Of a stretch of DNA of 64,000 bases, positions 7,243-15,542 are shown piece by piece. Position numbers and translations under genes: made by a program. This stretch comes from Actinacidiphila glaucinigra (GTDB taxonomy: Bacteria; Actinomycetota; Actinomycetes; Streptomycetales; Streptomycetaceae): positions 62,001 through 126,000 of the forward strand of contig NZ_FZOF01000014.1 of the NCBI RefSeq assembly GCF_900188405.1, in the 5' to 3' direction. Position 1 is the first letter of the stretch, and each line of letters starts with the position of its first letter. The notes beneath the pieces were generated by a model. That model did no database searches. It was not told the origin of the DNA and worked only from the letters and a program-made list of their open reading frames with translations.

Positions 7243-8268
7243 ATGAGCGGGACGGAGAACCCACCGGGACTCGACCTGGAGCGGCTGCGGCGGCACCTCG
7301 ACGCCGAGCGGCCCGGACTGCCGGCGGGCGCGCTTCAGGGTGAGCTCATCGAGGGCGGCCGGTCGAACCTGACCTACGCGGTGACCGACGGCGTCTCCCG
7401 CTGGGTCGTCCGGCGTCCCCCGCTCGGCCACGTCCTGGCGACGGCGCACGACATGGCCCGCGAGCACCGCGTCATCAGCGCCCTGCACGACACCCCCGTC
7501 CCCGTCCCCGGGGCCGTGCTGCTCTGCGAGGACCCAGAGGTCATCGGCGCGCCCTTCTACGTCATGGACTTCGTCGAGGGCACGCCCTACCGCACCGAGC
7601 GGCAGCTCACGGAGCTCGGGCCGGAACGCACCCGGGACATCGTGCTGCGGCTGGTGGACACCCTGGTCGCGCTGCACGCCGTGGACCCGCGGGCGGTGGG
7701 ACTGGACGACTTCGGCAGGCCCGAGGGCTTCCTGGAGCGGCAACTGCGCCGCTGGGGCAAGCAGCTCGACGCCTCGCGCAGCCGCGAACTGGCCGGCATC
7801 GACGAACTCGCGGCGCTGCTCGGCACGCGCCTGCCCGCCTCCGCGCCCGCGGCGGTCGTGCACGGCGACTACCGGCTCGACAACGTCCTCATCGGCGCCG
7901 ACGACACCGTCCGGGCCATCCTCGACTGGGAGATGTCCACCCTCGGCGACCCGCTTACCGACCTCGGGCTGCTGCTCATGTACGGCGAGCTGCGCCCCAC
8001 CCCGGGCACCCCCGTCTCCGTCACCGGGGGCGCGCCCGGCCACCCCTCCCCCGCCGAGCTGATCGAGCGCTACGCGGCGGGCTCCGGCCGCGACGTGTCC
8101 TCGGTCGCCTGGTACACCGCCTTCGCCTACTTCAAGCTCGCGGTGATCCTCGAGGGCATCCACTACCGCTACACCCTCGGCCAGACCCTCGGCGCCGGCT
8201 TCGACCGGATCGGCGCCATGGTCCCGGCCTTCATCGACAACGGCCTGCGGACGCTTCAGGAAGGCTGA
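7243..8268 (+). CDS. APH-type kinase, ACAD10/11 N-domain-like (LvaA-like)
   Basis: A 341-residue aminoglycoside-phosphotransferase-fold kinase. N-lobe: GELIEGGRSNLTYAV loop (about 29-43) and WVVRRPP with the ATP-binding basic residues. Catalytic loop: HGDYRLDNVLI (about 206-216). Metal loop: ILDWEMSTLGDPLTDLG (about 226-242). The last two blocks are those of the kinase domain of human ACAD10/ACAD11 and of Pseudomonas LvaA, which phosphorylate the 4-hydroxyl of 4-hydroxyacyl-CoA. The next gene, three bases away, is an ACAD10/11-like dehydrogenase, so the pair is a split version of the human fusion. Antibiotic phosphorylation is therefore unlikely. The ATG at 7243 has AAGGATG-type spacing (GAGCAAGG). 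An operator lies upstream. Confidence 0.9.
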   Translation: MSGTENPPGLDLERLRRHLDAERPGLPAGALQGELIEGGRSNLTYAVTDGVSRWVVRRPPLGHVLATAHDMAREHRVISALHDTPVPVPGAVLLCEDPEVIGAPFYVMDFVEGTPYRTERQLTELGPERTRDIVLRLVDTLVALHAVDPRAVGLDDFGRPEGFLERQLRRWGKQLDASRSRELAGIDELAALLGTRLPASAPAAVVHGDYRLDNVLIGADDTVRAILDWEMSTLGDPLTDLGLLLMYGELRPTPGTPVSVTGGAPGHPSPAELIERYAAGSGRDVSSVAWYTAFAYFKLAVILEGIHYRYTLGQTLGAGFDRIGAMVPAFIDNGLRTLQEG

Positions 8269-8271
8269 GCC

Positions 8272-9495
<1,224 letters not shown>

Positions 9496-9508
9496 CCGCG
9501 CGCGGCGC

Positions 9509-9548
9509 CGCGGCGCCTCCCCGGCTCGGTGTGCGGGGAGGCGCCGCG
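9509..9548 (+). terminator. Strong hairpin terminator after the kinase/dehydrogenase operon
   Basis: A perfect 15-bp stem (CGCGGCGCCTCCCCG at 9509-9523 with its complement at 9534-9548) around a 10-base loop begins 14 bases after the stop codon. There is no U-tract, as is usual in streptomycetes. Confidence 0.8.
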
Positions 9549-9651
9549 ATGCGCGCCCGCCGCAACTCCTGTGCACGGCGGGTGCCCGTCGGGAGTTCGG
9601 AGCGGCGGTGCCACAGCAGCGGTCGCGCCGAGCGCGTGGCCGGGAAGCGGG

Positions 9652-9689
9652 ATCGGCCGCAGCCACAAGGTGCCACGGCCCGAAAACCC
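9652..9689 (+). repeat. Direct repeat copy 1 (38 bp)
   Basis: Matches 33 of 38 bases of the copy at 9784-9821, in the same orientation, 132 bases apart. The first copy reads ATCGGCCGCAGCCACAAGG at its start. Origin unknown. Confidence 0.6.
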
Positions 9690-9783
9690 AGGCGTGACGA
9701 CTGCCGCGCCACCCGGCCGCAACACCACCCCGCATGACCGGCACGCAAGGCGCCCGCACCGAACAGGCGACGGGGAGAGCCGA

Positions 9784-9821
9784 ATCGGCCGCAAACACAA
9801 GATGCCGCGGCCCGAGAACCC
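9784..9821 (+). repeat. Direct repeat copy 2 (38 bp)
   Basis: Second copy of the unit at 9652-9689. It starts ATCGGCCGCAAACACAAGA and differs by five substitutions without indels, which suggests a local duplication followed by drift. Confidence 0.6.
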
Positions 9822-9917
9822 GAACCGGCCACTCGACGACCGCTGCCGCCGCAGGCGGCACCCGGATGCGAGCCCGGATGCCACCACGTCGAGCCGGGCC
9901 GCGGCCCCAAACCGCGG

Positions 9918-10904
9918 TCAGCCGGGCACGACCACCAGGCGGCCGGTCGTCGTGCCGTCGGCGACCCGCTGGACGGCGTCGGCGGCGCCCTCCAGCGGAA
10001 CGCGCTCGCTGACGAGGGGCCTGATCGCGCCCTCCGCGGCGAGGCGGGTGAGCTCCTCGTGGCAGCGGCGCACGGCGGCGGGGTCGTGGGTGTTGTACAG
10101 GCCCCAGTGCAGGCCGACCACGGAGTAGTTCTTGACCAGGGCGTGGTTGAGGCCGGGGCTGGGTATCGTGCCGCTGGTGAAGCCGACGACCAGGATGCGG
10201 CCCTCGAAGGCGACGCACTTGGTGGACCGGGTGTAGGCATCGCCGCCCACCGGGTCGTAGACGACGTCGGCGCCGCGTCCGCCGGTGGCCTCCTTGACGA
10301 CGGCCACGAAGTCCTCGCAGGTCCGGTCGACCACGATGTCGGCGCCCAAGTCCCGCGCCGTCTTCGCCTTGTCGGGCCCGCCGACGACGCCGATCACCGT
10401 GGCGCCCGCCGCCTTGCCGAGCTGGACGGCGGCGCTGCCGACCCCGCCCGCCGCGGCGTGCACGAGCAGGGTCTCGCCCTCGCCGAGCCCCGCCCGCCGG
10501 TGCAGCCCGAACCAGCCGGTCTGGTAGCCGATGTGGAGGGCGGCGGCCTCGGCGTCGTCCAGCGCGGGAGGAGCGGGCAGCACACCCGCGGCGGGGACGA
10601 CGGCGAGTTCGGCGAAGGCGCCGCCGGGCAGCGCGGCCGGGGTGATGACCCGGTCGCCCGCCGCGTGCCCGGTGACCCCCTCGCCGACCGCGACGACCTC
10701 GCCGCAGAACTCGACACCGGGGGTGAACGGCAGGGGCGGCCGCACCTGGTAGTGCCCGCGGCACAGCAGCGCGTCGGGGAAGTTGACGTTCGCGGCGCGG
10801 ACCTTCAGGAGCAGTTCACCGGGGCCCGGCTGCGGGTCGGGGACCTCGTCCAGGCGCATCGCCGCGCGCGGCTCCCCGTTCTCGTGCACTCGCCATGCCT
10901 TCAT
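9918..10904 (-). CDS. Zinc-independent MDR quinone oxidoreductase (QOR-like)
   Basis: A 328-residue medium-chain dehydrogenase/reductase. The GroES-like N-domain has PGVEFCGEVVAVGEGV (about 60-75); the Rossmann domain has LLVHAAAGGVGSAAVQLGKAAGA (about 145-167), where AAGGVG binds NADPH. The zinc-binding cysteines and histidines of true alcohol dehydrogenases are absent, so it belongs to the NADPH:quinone reductase / enoyl reductase branch. It lies 21 bases after a TetR gene in the same direction and is probably in that operon. Its place among acyl-CoA genes suggests reduction of an unsaturated acyl or ketone intermediate, but this is inference. The ATG at 10904 is preceded by a reasonable GGGAGCAG. 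Confidence 0.88.
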   Translation of the reverse strand: MKAWRVHENGEPRAAMRLDEVPDPQPGPGELLLKVRAANVNFPDALLCRGHYQVRPPLPFTPGVEFCGEVVAVGEGVTGHAAGDRVITPAALPGGAFAELAVVPAAGVLPAPPALDDAEAAALHIGYQTGWFGLHRRAGLGEGETLLVHAAAGGVGSAAVQLGKAAGATVIGVVGGPDKAKTARDLGADIVVDRTCEDFVAVVKEATGGRGADVVYDPVGGDAYTRSTKCVAFEGRILVVGFTSGTIPSPGLNHALVKNYSVVGLHWGLYNTHDPAAVRRCHEELTRLAAEGAIRPLVSERVPLEGAADAVQRVADGTTTGRLVVVPG

Positions 10905-10925
10905 GCGGTCTGCTCCCGGTTCGGT

Positions 10926-11534
10926 TCAGGGCTGCCGCACGGAGTGCAGCAGCATGTCTGCGAAGTCGGCGGCGACCTGGCCGGCGGACAGCGGCCCGTC
11001 CTCGCGGTACCAGGTGCCGAGGTGGTGGACGGCGCCGAAGAAGAAGTCGACGACGAGATCCGGCCGGACCTCCTGCCGGAACACGCCCTCGCGCTGCCCC
11101 TCCTCGACCAGTGCGCGGAACTTCTCGTGGTAGCGGCGGCGGTCGGCCCGCACCGCCTTCTGCTTCTCCGGGCTGAGCTGGTGCATCGACCGGAAGAAGA
11201 TCTTGGTGTCGTCGAGGTTGCCGATGCTGGTGACGACGACGTCGGCGGCGGCCTCGACCAGGCGCTCCGCCACCGGCGTCGCCTCCTTGCCGGCGATCGC
11301 CTCCAGGCGCTGCATCTGCAGCCGCAGCACGCGCCCGTAGATCTCGTGCAGGAGGTCGTCCTTGCTGCCGAAGTAGTGGTAGAGCGCGCCCTTGGTGACG
11401 CCGGCGGCCTCGACGATCTCCTGCACCGACGTCCGGTCGTATCCGCGCTCGGCGAAGAGGCGGGTGGCCTCGGCGAGCAGCCGCTGGGGTACCGCGGCCG
11501 CGGTCGCCTTGGGTGGGGTGGTGCTCCGTGCCAT
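10926..11534 (-). CDS. TetR-family regulator (FadR/KstR-like)
   Basis: A 202-residue TetR regulator. The N-terminal helix-turn-helix spans about residues 15-60: LLAEATRLFAERGYDRTSVQEI then GVTKGALYHYFGSKDDLLHEI. The C-terminal ligand domain resembles TetR_C regulators of acyl-CoA catabolism. The frame stays open upstream, but ATG at 11534 (MARSTTPPKATAA) is the natural start. It is followed by the quinone-oxidoreductase gene 21 bases on. The perfect site CATACCG-AC-CGGTATG lies 37-52 bases before its start, and related sites lie before the kinase/dehydrogenase operon and the molybdopterin oxidoreductase, so it probably represses itself and these genes until an acyl-CoA binds. Confidence 0.9.
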   Translation of the reverse strand: MARSTTPPKATAAAVPQRLLAEATRLFAERGYDRTSVQEIVEAAGVTKGALYHYFGSKDDLLHEIYGRVLRLQMQRLEAIAGKEATPVAERLVEAAADVVVTSIGNLDDTKIFFRSMHQLSPEKQKAVRADRRRYHEKFRALVEEGQREGVFRQEVRPDLVVDFFFGAVHHLGTWYREDGPLSAGQVAADFADMLLHSVRQP

Positions 11535-11570
11535 GGCCTGCCCTCTCTCCGTACCGGTGCGCCCGGACAG

Positions 11571-11586
11571 CATACCGACCGGTATG
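11571..11586. promoter_or_regulatory. TetR operator CATACCG-AC-CGGTATG
   Basis: A 7-2-7 perfect inverted repeat just upstream of the TetR gene, between it and the 3' end of the acyl-CoA synthetase gene. An identical 16-mer lies at 33500-33515 and a variant at 7186-7205. The position fits autoregulation. Confidence 0.75.
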
Positions 11587-11590
11587 TGAC

Positions 11591-13246
11591 TCAATCCCGC
11601 CGTGCGCGCAGCTCCCTGCGGAGGATCTTGCCGCTCGACGTCTTCGGCAGTTCGGGCAGGACCTCGATCTCGCGCGGGTACTTGTACGCCGCGAGGCGTT
11701 CCCTGCAGTACCCGATCAGCTCGGACGGGTCCGCCGCGGCCCCCGGCCGGAGGCTGACGAAGGCCTTCACCGACTCCCCGCGGTAGGCGTCGGGGACCCC
11801 GACCACGGCGGCCTCGCGCACGGCGGGGTGCGTGTACAGGACGTCCTCGACCTCGCGCGGCCACACCTTGAAGCCGGACGCGTTGATCATGTCCTTCTTG
11901 CGGTCGACGACGTAGAGCCAGCCCTCCTCGTCCATGAAGCCGATGTCGCCGGTGCGCAGCTCGCCGCCGGGCAGGGCCTCCTCGGAGGCTTCGGGCCGGT
12001 TCCAGTAGCCGGGCACCACCATGGGCCCGCGGACGGCGATCTCGCCGTGCTCGCCGAAGGGGACGTCGGCGCCCTTGTCGTCCACGATGCGCACCATCGT
12101 GCCGGGGCCGGGGACGCCGACCGAGAGCGTCCCGGAGACGGGGTCGACCGGGGCCTCCAGCCCGGCGGGGACGGCGGCGCAGGGCGCGGTGCACTCGGTG
12201 AGGCCGTAGCCGTTGCGCAGGTAGTGGCCGAAGCGCTCGCGGAAGGCGGCGACCAGCGCGGGCGGCACGGGCGCACCGCCGGAGTAGAGCAGGCGGAACG
12301 AGGAGAAGTCCTCGGCGGTGGCGTCCGGCCGGGCCATGAGCGCCATGTAGGCGGTCGAGGGGCCGACCATGTACGCCGGGCGGTGCTCGCGCAGCGCGTC
12401 GAGGACGACGCCCGGCTCGAAGCGGTACGCGAGCGCCACGGTGGAGCCCGCGACGATGCCTGCGGCCAGCTGGCAGACCATGCCGGTGATGTGGAACAGC
12501 GGGGCGAGCGCGAAGAGCGTGGCGCCGTCGGGCAGGACGCTGTGCGCGCGCTGCCGGTCGGCGTTGTAGCTGATGTTGCCGTGGGTGTTCATCGCGCCCT
12601 TGGGAACGCCGCTGGTGCCCGAGGTGTAGCTGATCAGCGCGATGTCGTCGGCGGTCAGGCCGGGATCGGGCGGCGGCGGGCCGGGGGTGCCCGCCCGGGC
12701 GGCGGCCAGCAGGTCGTCCGTGTCCTCGGGCGGGGTGCGCCGACCGGGCAGCACGCGCTGGTCGTCCCTGGTCTGCAGGTCGAGTTCACTGGTCGTCAGC
12801 GGGATCCGCACCGGCGAGCCGGCCGCGGTCGCGCGGATGTGCGCGTCCCAGGCGCGGTCGGAGCAGACCAGGGCGGTGACCCCGGCGTCCTCCAGCACGT
12901 GGGCGAGTTCGCGCTCCTTGTACATGGGGTTGACCGGCACGACCGTGCCGCCGGCCTTCCAGGCGCCGAGCAGCGCGACCGCGAACTGCGGCACGTTCTG
13001 CAGGACGATCGCCAGCCGGTCGCCGCGCGCGAAGCCGCGGGCGGCGAGGTACCGGGCGAGCCCGTCGGACAGCTCGTCGAGCTCGCGGTAGCCCAGGCGT
13101 CCGTCGAAGTACGCGAGCGCGGTGCGGTCGGGGACGCGGGCGACGACCTCGCGGAACGCGTGCAGGAGGGTGACCGGCGGATCGGGGAGGGTGTGCAGCT
13201 CCTCGGCGAAGTGCCGCAGCCACGGTTTGCTCTCGTACGGGCTCAC
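11591..13246 (-). CDS. AMP-forming acyl-CoA synthetase (LvaE-like)
   Basis: A 551-residue adenylate-forming enzyme (acid + ATP + CoA to acyl-CoA). Core motifs are present: SYTSGTSGVPKGAMNTH (P-loop, about 187-203), YGLTECTAP (A5), GELRTGDIGFMDEEGWLYVVDRKKDMI (A7-A8, hinge Asp) and TSSGKILRREL with the catalytic Lys near the C-terminus. Chain specificity is not readable. GTG at 13246 overlaps the stop of the short-chain dehydrogenase by four bases (GTGA), so the two are translationally coupled. In the Pseudomonas levulinate operon a CoA ligase (LvaE) activates levulinate and a dehydrogenase (LvaD) sits beside it; the same two activities are coupled here. General fatty-acid activation is the alternative. 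Confidence 0.92.
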   Translation of the reverse strand: MSPYESKPWLRHFAEELHTLPDPPVTLLHAFREVVARVPDRTALAYFDGRLGYRELDELSDGLARYLAARGFARGDRLAIVLQNVPQFAVALLGAWKAGGTVVPVNPMYKERELAHVLEDAGVTALVCSDRAWDAHIRATAAGSPVRIPLTTSELDLQTRDDQRVLPGRRTPPEDTDDLLAAARAGTPGPPPPDPGLTADDIALISYTSGTSGVPKGAMNTHGNISYNADRQRAHSVLPDGATLFALAPLFHITGMVCQLAAGIVAGSTVALAYRFEPGVVLDALREHRPAYMVGPSTAYMALMARPDATAEDFSSFRLLYSGGAPVPPALVAAFRERFGHYLRNGYGLTECTAPCAAVPAGLEAPVDPVSGTLSVGVPGPGTMVRIVDDKGADVPFGEHGEIAVRGPMVVPGYWNRPEASEEALPGGELRTGDIGFMDEEGWLYVVDRKKDMINASGFKVWPREVEDVLYTHPAVREAAVVGVPDAYRGESVKAFVSLRPGAAADPSELIGYCRERLAAYKYPREIEVLPELPKTSSGKILRRELRARRD

Positions 13247-14010
13247 GCGCCGGACCCCTCCTCCAGCTTCCGCTGCACCCGGTTCATGCCGCCGATCCAG
13301 CGGTCGGTGTCCCCGGCGCGGGCGGTGTAGTAGGCGCCCGTCCCCGGGTGCGGCAGGATCAGGAAGCGCTCGTCGGCGATGCCCTGGAACACGGCCTCGG
13401 CGACGTCCTCCGGCTCGATGGCGGTGGGGGCGAGCACAAGGTCGCCCGCGGGCCCCGCCGCGCGCAGCATGTCGGTGCGCACGCCCTCCGGGCAGACGGC
13501 GTGCACGCGCACACCCCGGTGGCGGTAGGTGACGGCGAGCCACTCGGCGAAGGCCAGGGCGCCGTGCTTGGTGACCGAGTACGGGGCGTCGCCGACCATG
13601 GTCAGCAGTCCGGCGGCGGAGACGGTGGCGACGAAGCGGCCCTCGCCGCGCTCCAGCCACTCCGGGAGCAGTGCGCGGGCGGCGCGCACGTGCGCCATGA
13701 CGTTGACGTCCCAGACCCGCTCCCAGACGGCGTCCTCGGCCTCGGCCCCGGCCATGGCGCCGATGCCGGCGTTCGCGCAGAACACGTCGACTCCGCCGCC
13801 GAGTGCCGCACGGGCCGGCTCGACGACCGCCGAGGCGTCGCCCGGGACGCAGATGCCCCCGATCTCGTCCGCGACGGTCTTGGCGGCGCCCTCGTCCAGG
13901 TCGTTGACGACGACGCACGCGCCCTGCGCCGCGAATCTCCGGGCCAGCGCCGCCCCGATCCCGCCTCCGGCACCGGTGACGACCACCCGGGCATCGCGCA
14001 GCGCTTCCAT
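13243..14010 (-). CDS. Short-chain dehydrogenase/reductase (LvaD-like position)
   Basis: A 255-residue classical SDR. The cofactor loop TGAGGGIGAALARRF is at about residues 12-26, NDLDEGAAK after strand 2 suggests NAD(H) preference, and the catalytic set is Ser in TVSAAGL (about 138), Tyr and Lys in YSVTKHGAL (about 152-156). Complete and of normal length. AGGAG lies six bases before the ATG at 14010. It is the promoter-proximal gene of a two-gene operon with the acyl-CoA synthetase, preceded by a dyad at 14051-14066. A role in oxidising or reducing a keto/hydroxyacyl-CoA fits the neighbours; the exact substrate is not visible. Confidence 0.92.
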   Translation of the reverse strand: MEALRDARVVVTGAGGGIGAALARRFAAQGACVVVNDLDEGAAKTVADEIGGICVPGDASAVVEPARAALGGGVDVFCANAGIGAMAGAEAEDAVWERVWDVNVMAHVRAARALLPEWLERGEGRFVATVSAAGLLTMVGDAPYSVTKHGALAFAEWLAVTYRHRGVRVHAVCPEGVRTDMLRAAGPAGDLVLAPTAIEPEDVAEAVFQGIADERFLILPHPGTGAYYTARAGDTDRWIGGMNRVQRKLEEGSGA

Positions 14011-14050
14011 CGCGTCTCCTTCGGCTTCGGAACGGGCTCCCGTCGGCATA

Positions 14051-14066
14051 CTAAGCAGTCGGTCAG
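14051..14066. promoter_or_regulatory. Candidate TetR site before the SDR/acyl-CoA synthetase operon
   Basis: CTAAGCAGTCGGTCAG lies 41 bases before the SDR start. It shares 12 of 16 bases with the reverse complement of the CTGAGC-AAGC-GCTTAG site at 24598, and the outer arms CTAAGC and TCAG are identical. This may be a degenerate member of that operator family, or a site for another TetR protein. Confidence 0.4.
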
Positions 14067-14184
14067 GCCTTGGGAAGGGCACGCCGGGGCGGCGGCGGAA
14101 TTCCCCCCGCGCGGTGTATGGCCGCATCCGCGCCGGATTGGGATGATGCGACGGCATCGGTCCGGGAGAACCAGGGGGACGGTC

Positions 14185-15498
14185 ATGCCGGGGATGAGTG
14201 TCGAGCCGTACTGGGAGATCACCTTCGACGCGGACGGCGACCCCGACCGGGCGCAGCGCGACCGGCTCACCGCGGGCGTCGGCACGAAGGGCGTCACCGA
14301 CCTGCTGATCTTCTCCCACGGCTGGAACAGCGACCGCTCCGGCGCGACCTCCCTGTACGACCGCTTCCTCGCCCCCGTCCCCGGACTGCTCGCCGGGCGC
14401 GCCCGTCCCGGCACGGTCATGGGCTACGCGGGGGTGCTGTGGCCCTCCATGCGCTTCTCGGACGAGCCGATCCCCGACTTCGGGACGCTCCTGCCCGGCC
14501 CGGAGCCCCTGCGGCCCGAGCCGGCGCTCGACACGGTCACCTGTGACGCCCTCGTGGCGGTCTTCCCCGGGCACGAGGACGACGTCCGCCGGATCGCCGG
14601 GCTGCTGGAGGAACGCCCGGACGGCGAGGAGCCGTTCGCGGAGTTCGCCGCGCTGGTGCGGCGGCTGACCGGGGTGCCGCCGGAGGCCGTGGCCGCCCTG
14701 TGCGCGGACGACACCTCCGACGCGGCGCCGGGGGCGGAACCGGCCGTCCTGTGCGGCGATCCCGTGGCCGCCTGCGAGGAGTACGCGGCGGCTCTGGAGG
14801 GCGGCACCGGCCTGCCGCTGGCGGGCGGCGGATGGACACGGCTGTGGAACGGCGCCAAGGAGATGCTGCGCCAGGCGACGTACTACGCGATGAAGCGGCG
14901 GGCCGGTGCGGTCGGCGAGCGGGGGCTCGGCCCCATCCTCGGCGGGCTCGCCCGCGCCCACCCCTCGCTCTCCGTCCACTTGGTCGGGCACAGCTTCGGC
15001 GGCCGGCTGGTCTCCTACGCGCTGCTCGGACTGCCCGACGGGGTGCGTGCCGTGAAGTCGGTGACCCTGCTCCAGGGCGCCTTCTCGCACTACGCGTTCG
15101 CGTCCCGGCTGCCCCACGACGGGGCGCACGGCGGCGCGTTGAGCACCGCCCGGCTCAAGGTGGCGGGCCCGGTGGTGTCCTGCTACTCCCGCCACGACAC
15201 GGCGCTCGGCACGATGTACCCCATCGCCTCCCGGCTGGCGGGCGACGACCGCGGCTTTGGAGCGGACCTCGGTGAGCGCTGGGGGGCGATGGGCCACGAC
15301 GGCATCAAGGCGGTCGGCGACACCATGGACGTGCCGCTGGCCGAGGCGCTGCGCGGGGCGTTCCCCCGGGCCGGGTGCGTGAGCGTGGACGCCTCGGCCG
15401 TGGTGTCCCGCGGGGGGCCGCCCTCCGGGGCGCACAGCGACATCTGCCACCCCGAACTGGCGCGGATCGTGTTGCGCGCGGGCCGGCTCCTGGCCTGA
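14185..15498 (+). CDS. Alpha/beta-hydrolase-fold protein of unknown function
   Basis: A 437-residue protein with an alpha/beta-hydrolase frame. FSHGWNSDRSG near residue 48 is the oxyanion-hole strand (HGW type). The nucleophile elbow is VGHSFGGRLVSYALLG at about residues 270-285, and GAHSDICHPELARIV near the C-terminus supplies a likely catalytic His. Between the two lies a long helical insertion (about 95-240), larger than in simple esterases, which may be a lid. There is no signal peptide, so it is cytoplasmic. The ATG at 14185 follows CAGGGGGAC. It is transcribed divergently from the SDR operon and converges on the acylase gene. Substrate unknown. Confidence 0.8.
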   Translation: MPGMSVEPYWEITFDADGDPDRAQRDRLTAGVGTKGVTDLLIFSHGWNSDRSGATSLYDRFLAPVPGLLAGRARPGTVMGYAGVLWPSMRFSDEPIPDFGTLLPGPEPLRPEPALDTVTCDALVAVFPGHEDDVRRIAGLLEERPDGEEPFAEFAALVRRLTGVPPEAVAALCADDTSDAAPGAEPAVLCGDPVAACEEYAAALEGGTGLPLAGGGWTRLWNGAKEMLRQATYYAMKRRAGAVGERGLGPILGGLARAHPSLSVHLVGHSFGGRLVSYALLGLPDGVRAVKSVTLLQGAFSHYAFASRLPHDGAHGGALSTARLKVAGPVVSCYSRHDTALGTMYPIASRLAGDDRGFGADLGERWGAMGHDGIKAVGDTMDVPLAEALRGAFPRAGCVSVDASAVVSRGGPPSGAHSDICHPELARIVLRAGRLLA

Positions 15499-15504
15499 GG
15501 CCGT

Positions 15505-15521
15505 GGGCCGGTCGCCGGCCC
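15505..15521. terminator. Short bidirectional hairpin
   Basis: GGGCCGG-TCG-CCGGCCC, overlapping a second small palindrome GGCCCGCGCGGGCC at 15518-15531, lies between the stops of two convergent genes. It probably ends both transcripts. Confidence 0.5.
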
Positions 15522-15542
15522 GCGCGGGCCGTGCACGACGGG

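Larger units (their letters stand above)
9549..9917. other. Non-coding gap with a duplicated 38-bp segment
   Basis: This stretch between two 3' ends has no credible gene; the open frames in it lack motifs and start signals. It holds two direct copies of a 38-bp unit starting ATCGGCCGCA and ending AACCC, at 9652-9689 and 9784-9821, which differ at five positions. The remainder is low-complexity G+C-rich sequence. The short hairpin CCGCCGCAGGCGG near 9846 is the only other structure I see. Confidence 0.5.

Noticed and set aside
7243..8268. Antibiotic (aminoglycoside) resistance kinase
   Set aside because: The fold is the same, but the motif blocks and the partner dehydrogenase fit the ACAD10/11-type kinase.
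9549..9917. Possible small proteins in the repeat-bearing gap
   Set aside because: Frames change between the two repeat copies and no binding site precedes them.
11591..13918. Single 775-codon reading of the acyl-CoA synthetase frame
   Set aside because: The upstream third is the antisense-like reading of the SDR gene; the GTGA overlap at 13243-13246 gives the natural start.
14070..14546. Frame overlapping the start of the alpha/beta hydrolase
   Set aside because: Arg-rich out-of-frame translation of the true gene at 14185.
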